Assembly (NCBI RefSeq): GCF_029714205.1
Contig: NZ_CP121648.1
Coordinates: 6,512,501-6,576,500, forward strand
Source of the DNA: Methylobacterium sp. CB376
GTDB lineage: Bacteria; Pseudomonadota; Alphaproteobacteria; Rhizobiales; Beijerinckiaceae
Direction of reading: 5' to 3'
DNA: 64,000 nt
Below the pieces are notes generated by a model, which saw only the letters and a program-made list of their open reading frames with translations, did not search any database and had not been told where the DNA came from. This document shows, in pieces, positions 63,217-64,000 of this stretch. How positions within the stretch are numbered: position 1 is the first letter of the stretch; every line of letters starts with the position of its first letter. The position numbers were made by a program, and so were the translations under genes.

Positions 63217-64000
63217 ATGCACATCCTGATCCTCGGCGCGGCCGGCATGGTCGGCCGCAAGCTCCTCGCCCGCCTCCTGCGCGACGGCCGGCTCGGGGCC
63301 GAGCCGATCACCCGGCTCACCCTGCACGACGTGGTGGCGCCCGAGGCGCCCGCCGCCCGCTTCCCGGTCGCGCTCTCGGCCTCGGACCTGTCGCTGCCCG
63401 GCGAGGCGGAGCGGCTGGTCGCCGGCCGCCCCGACGTCATCTTCCACCTCGCGGCGATCGTCTCGGGCGAGGCGGAGGCCGATTTCGACAAGGGCTACCG
63501 GATCAACCTGGACGGCACGCGGGCCCTCCTCGACGCGGTGCGGGCGATCGGGGACGGCTACCGCCCGCGCCTCGTCTTCACCTCCTCGATCGCGGTCTTC
63601 GGCGCGCCGATGCCCGACGTGATCGGCGACGAGTACCTGACCGCCCCGCTCACCAGCTACGGCACCCAGAAGGCGATCGGCGAGCTTCTCCTCTCGGACT
63701 ACACGCGGCGGGGCTTCCTCGACGGGGTCGGGATCCGGCTCCCCACGATCTGCGTGCGGCCGGGCAAGCCCAACAAGGCGGCCTCGGGCTTCTTCTCGGG
63801 CATCATCCGCGAGCCGCTCGCCGGGCAGGAGGCGGTGCTGCCGGTGCCCGACGGCGTGCGCCACTGGCACGCCTCGCCCCGCGCCGCGGTCGGCTTCCTC
63901 CTCCACGCCGCCACGATCGAGGGCGCGCGGCTGGGCGACCGCCGCAACCTGACCATGCCGGGCGTCGCCGTCACGGTGGCCGAGCAGATCGAGGCCCTGC
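63217..64000 (+). CDS. D-erythronate dehydrogenase-like NAD-dependent epimerase, 3' end outside window
   Basis: The first 261 residues are present. MHILILGAAGMVGRKLLARLL is the Rossmann loop, VIFHLAAIVSGEAEADFDKGYRINLDGTRALLDAVR and SYGTQKAIGELLLSDYTRRGFLDGVGIRLPTICVRPGKPNKAASGFFSGIIREPL match the DenD group of epimerase/dehydratase enzymes, with the YxxxK replaced as usual by SYGTQK. DenD oxidises D-erythronate to 2-oxo-tetronate. ATG 63217 is 21 bp after the SDR stop, so cotranscription is likely. Confidence 0.88.
   Translation, partial: MHILILGAAGMVGRKLLARLLRDGRLGAEPITRLTLHDVVAPEAPAARFPVALSASDLSLPGEAERLVAGRPDVIFHLAAIVSGEAEADFDKGYRINLDGTRALLDAVRAIGDGYRPRLVFTSSIAVFGAPMPDVIGDEYLTAPLTSYGTQKAIGELLLSDYTRRGFLDGVGIRLPTICVRPGKPNKAASGFFSGIIREPLAGQEAVLPVPDGVRHWHASPRAAVGFLLHAATIEGARLGDRRNLTMPGVAVTVAEQIEAL

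Overview
The window is a single stretch of very GC-rich alphaproteobacterial DNA, about 70-75% GC with strong G/C third-position use. Gene families and gene order suggest a Methylobacterium-like member of the Hyphomicrobiales/Rhizobiales. The pointers are a plant-type GCS2 glutamate-cysteine ligase, a Calvin-cycle-subtype class II aldolase in a gap-pgk-fba run, argH divergent from a tlpA-like gene, a ZapA/DUF4164 pair, and an intergenic repeat family. Genus assignment is an inference from memory of these families. No rRNA, tRNA or CRISPR array was recognised.

Layout. (1) 1-3.9 kb: end of a sulfotransferase-like gene, a GT61 glycosyltransferase, a secreted catalase-family peroxidase, mazG. (2) 3.9-6.8 kb: a plasmid-type replication module. 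A DnaA-box-like site and seven helically phased iteron-like repeats lie upstream of a RepA_C-family protein, followed by a HARE-type winged-helix gene. (3) 6.8-11 kb: phage control region with an S24/LexA-like repressor on the minus strand (well-formed promoter with an overlapping operator-like palindrome), a NusG-like protein, an unknown secreted or surface-type protein and a lipase. (4) 11-33 kb: a phage-like structural operon. The head genes (terminase, DUF1073 portal, DUF2213, DUF2184 capsid) are unlike the RcGTA head. The tail from the tube onward has the family order of the Rhodobacter gene transfer agent (tube, g10, tape measure, DUF2460, DUF2163, NlpC/P60, TIM-barrel baseplate protein), then DUF2793, endolysin and a holin-like protein. 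No integrase or excisionase was seen. Between the DUF2163 and NlpC/P60 genes sit about 3 kb of non-phage DNA: a DUF47 gene, a PiT phosphate transporter and a doubly truncated, frameshifted chemoreceptor remnant. (5) 33.3-38.3 kb: mobA-mrp on the minus strand, then an ECF sigma factor overlapping a membrane VWA-domain gene that may regulate it. (6) 38.4-52.4 kb: housekeeping genes (SDR, argH, tlpA-like thioredoxin, orphan HicB-like, nhaA, dnaE, gshA, a Gly/Tyr-rich secreted protein, TusA-like, NUDIX, L,D-transpeptidase, zapA-DUF4164). (7) 52.8-56.9 kb: gap, a membrane coiled-coil protein, pgk and fba, the lower-glycolysis/Calvin block. (8) 57-64 kb: a frameshifted thiE-like gene, a Sel1-repeat protein, an inositol-monophosphatase-family gene, apt, then a tightly packed run: PEP-mutase/isocitrate-lyase-like, double GNAT, DHRS6-like SDR and the start of a D-erythronate-dehydrogenase-like gene.

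The most interesting content lies in regions 2-4: an iteron origin and RepA beside a repressor-controlled, integrase-less particle operon that carries a phosphate-uptake cargo. It could be a decayed phage-plasmid, an old prophage, or a domesticated gene-transfer-agent-like element with a head module distinct from RcGTA. The frameshifts (DUF2793, thiE-like, chemoreceptor) and the many 13-21 bp tandem duplications suggest frequent slippage in this GC-rich DNA, though the single-locus indels could also be assembly errors.
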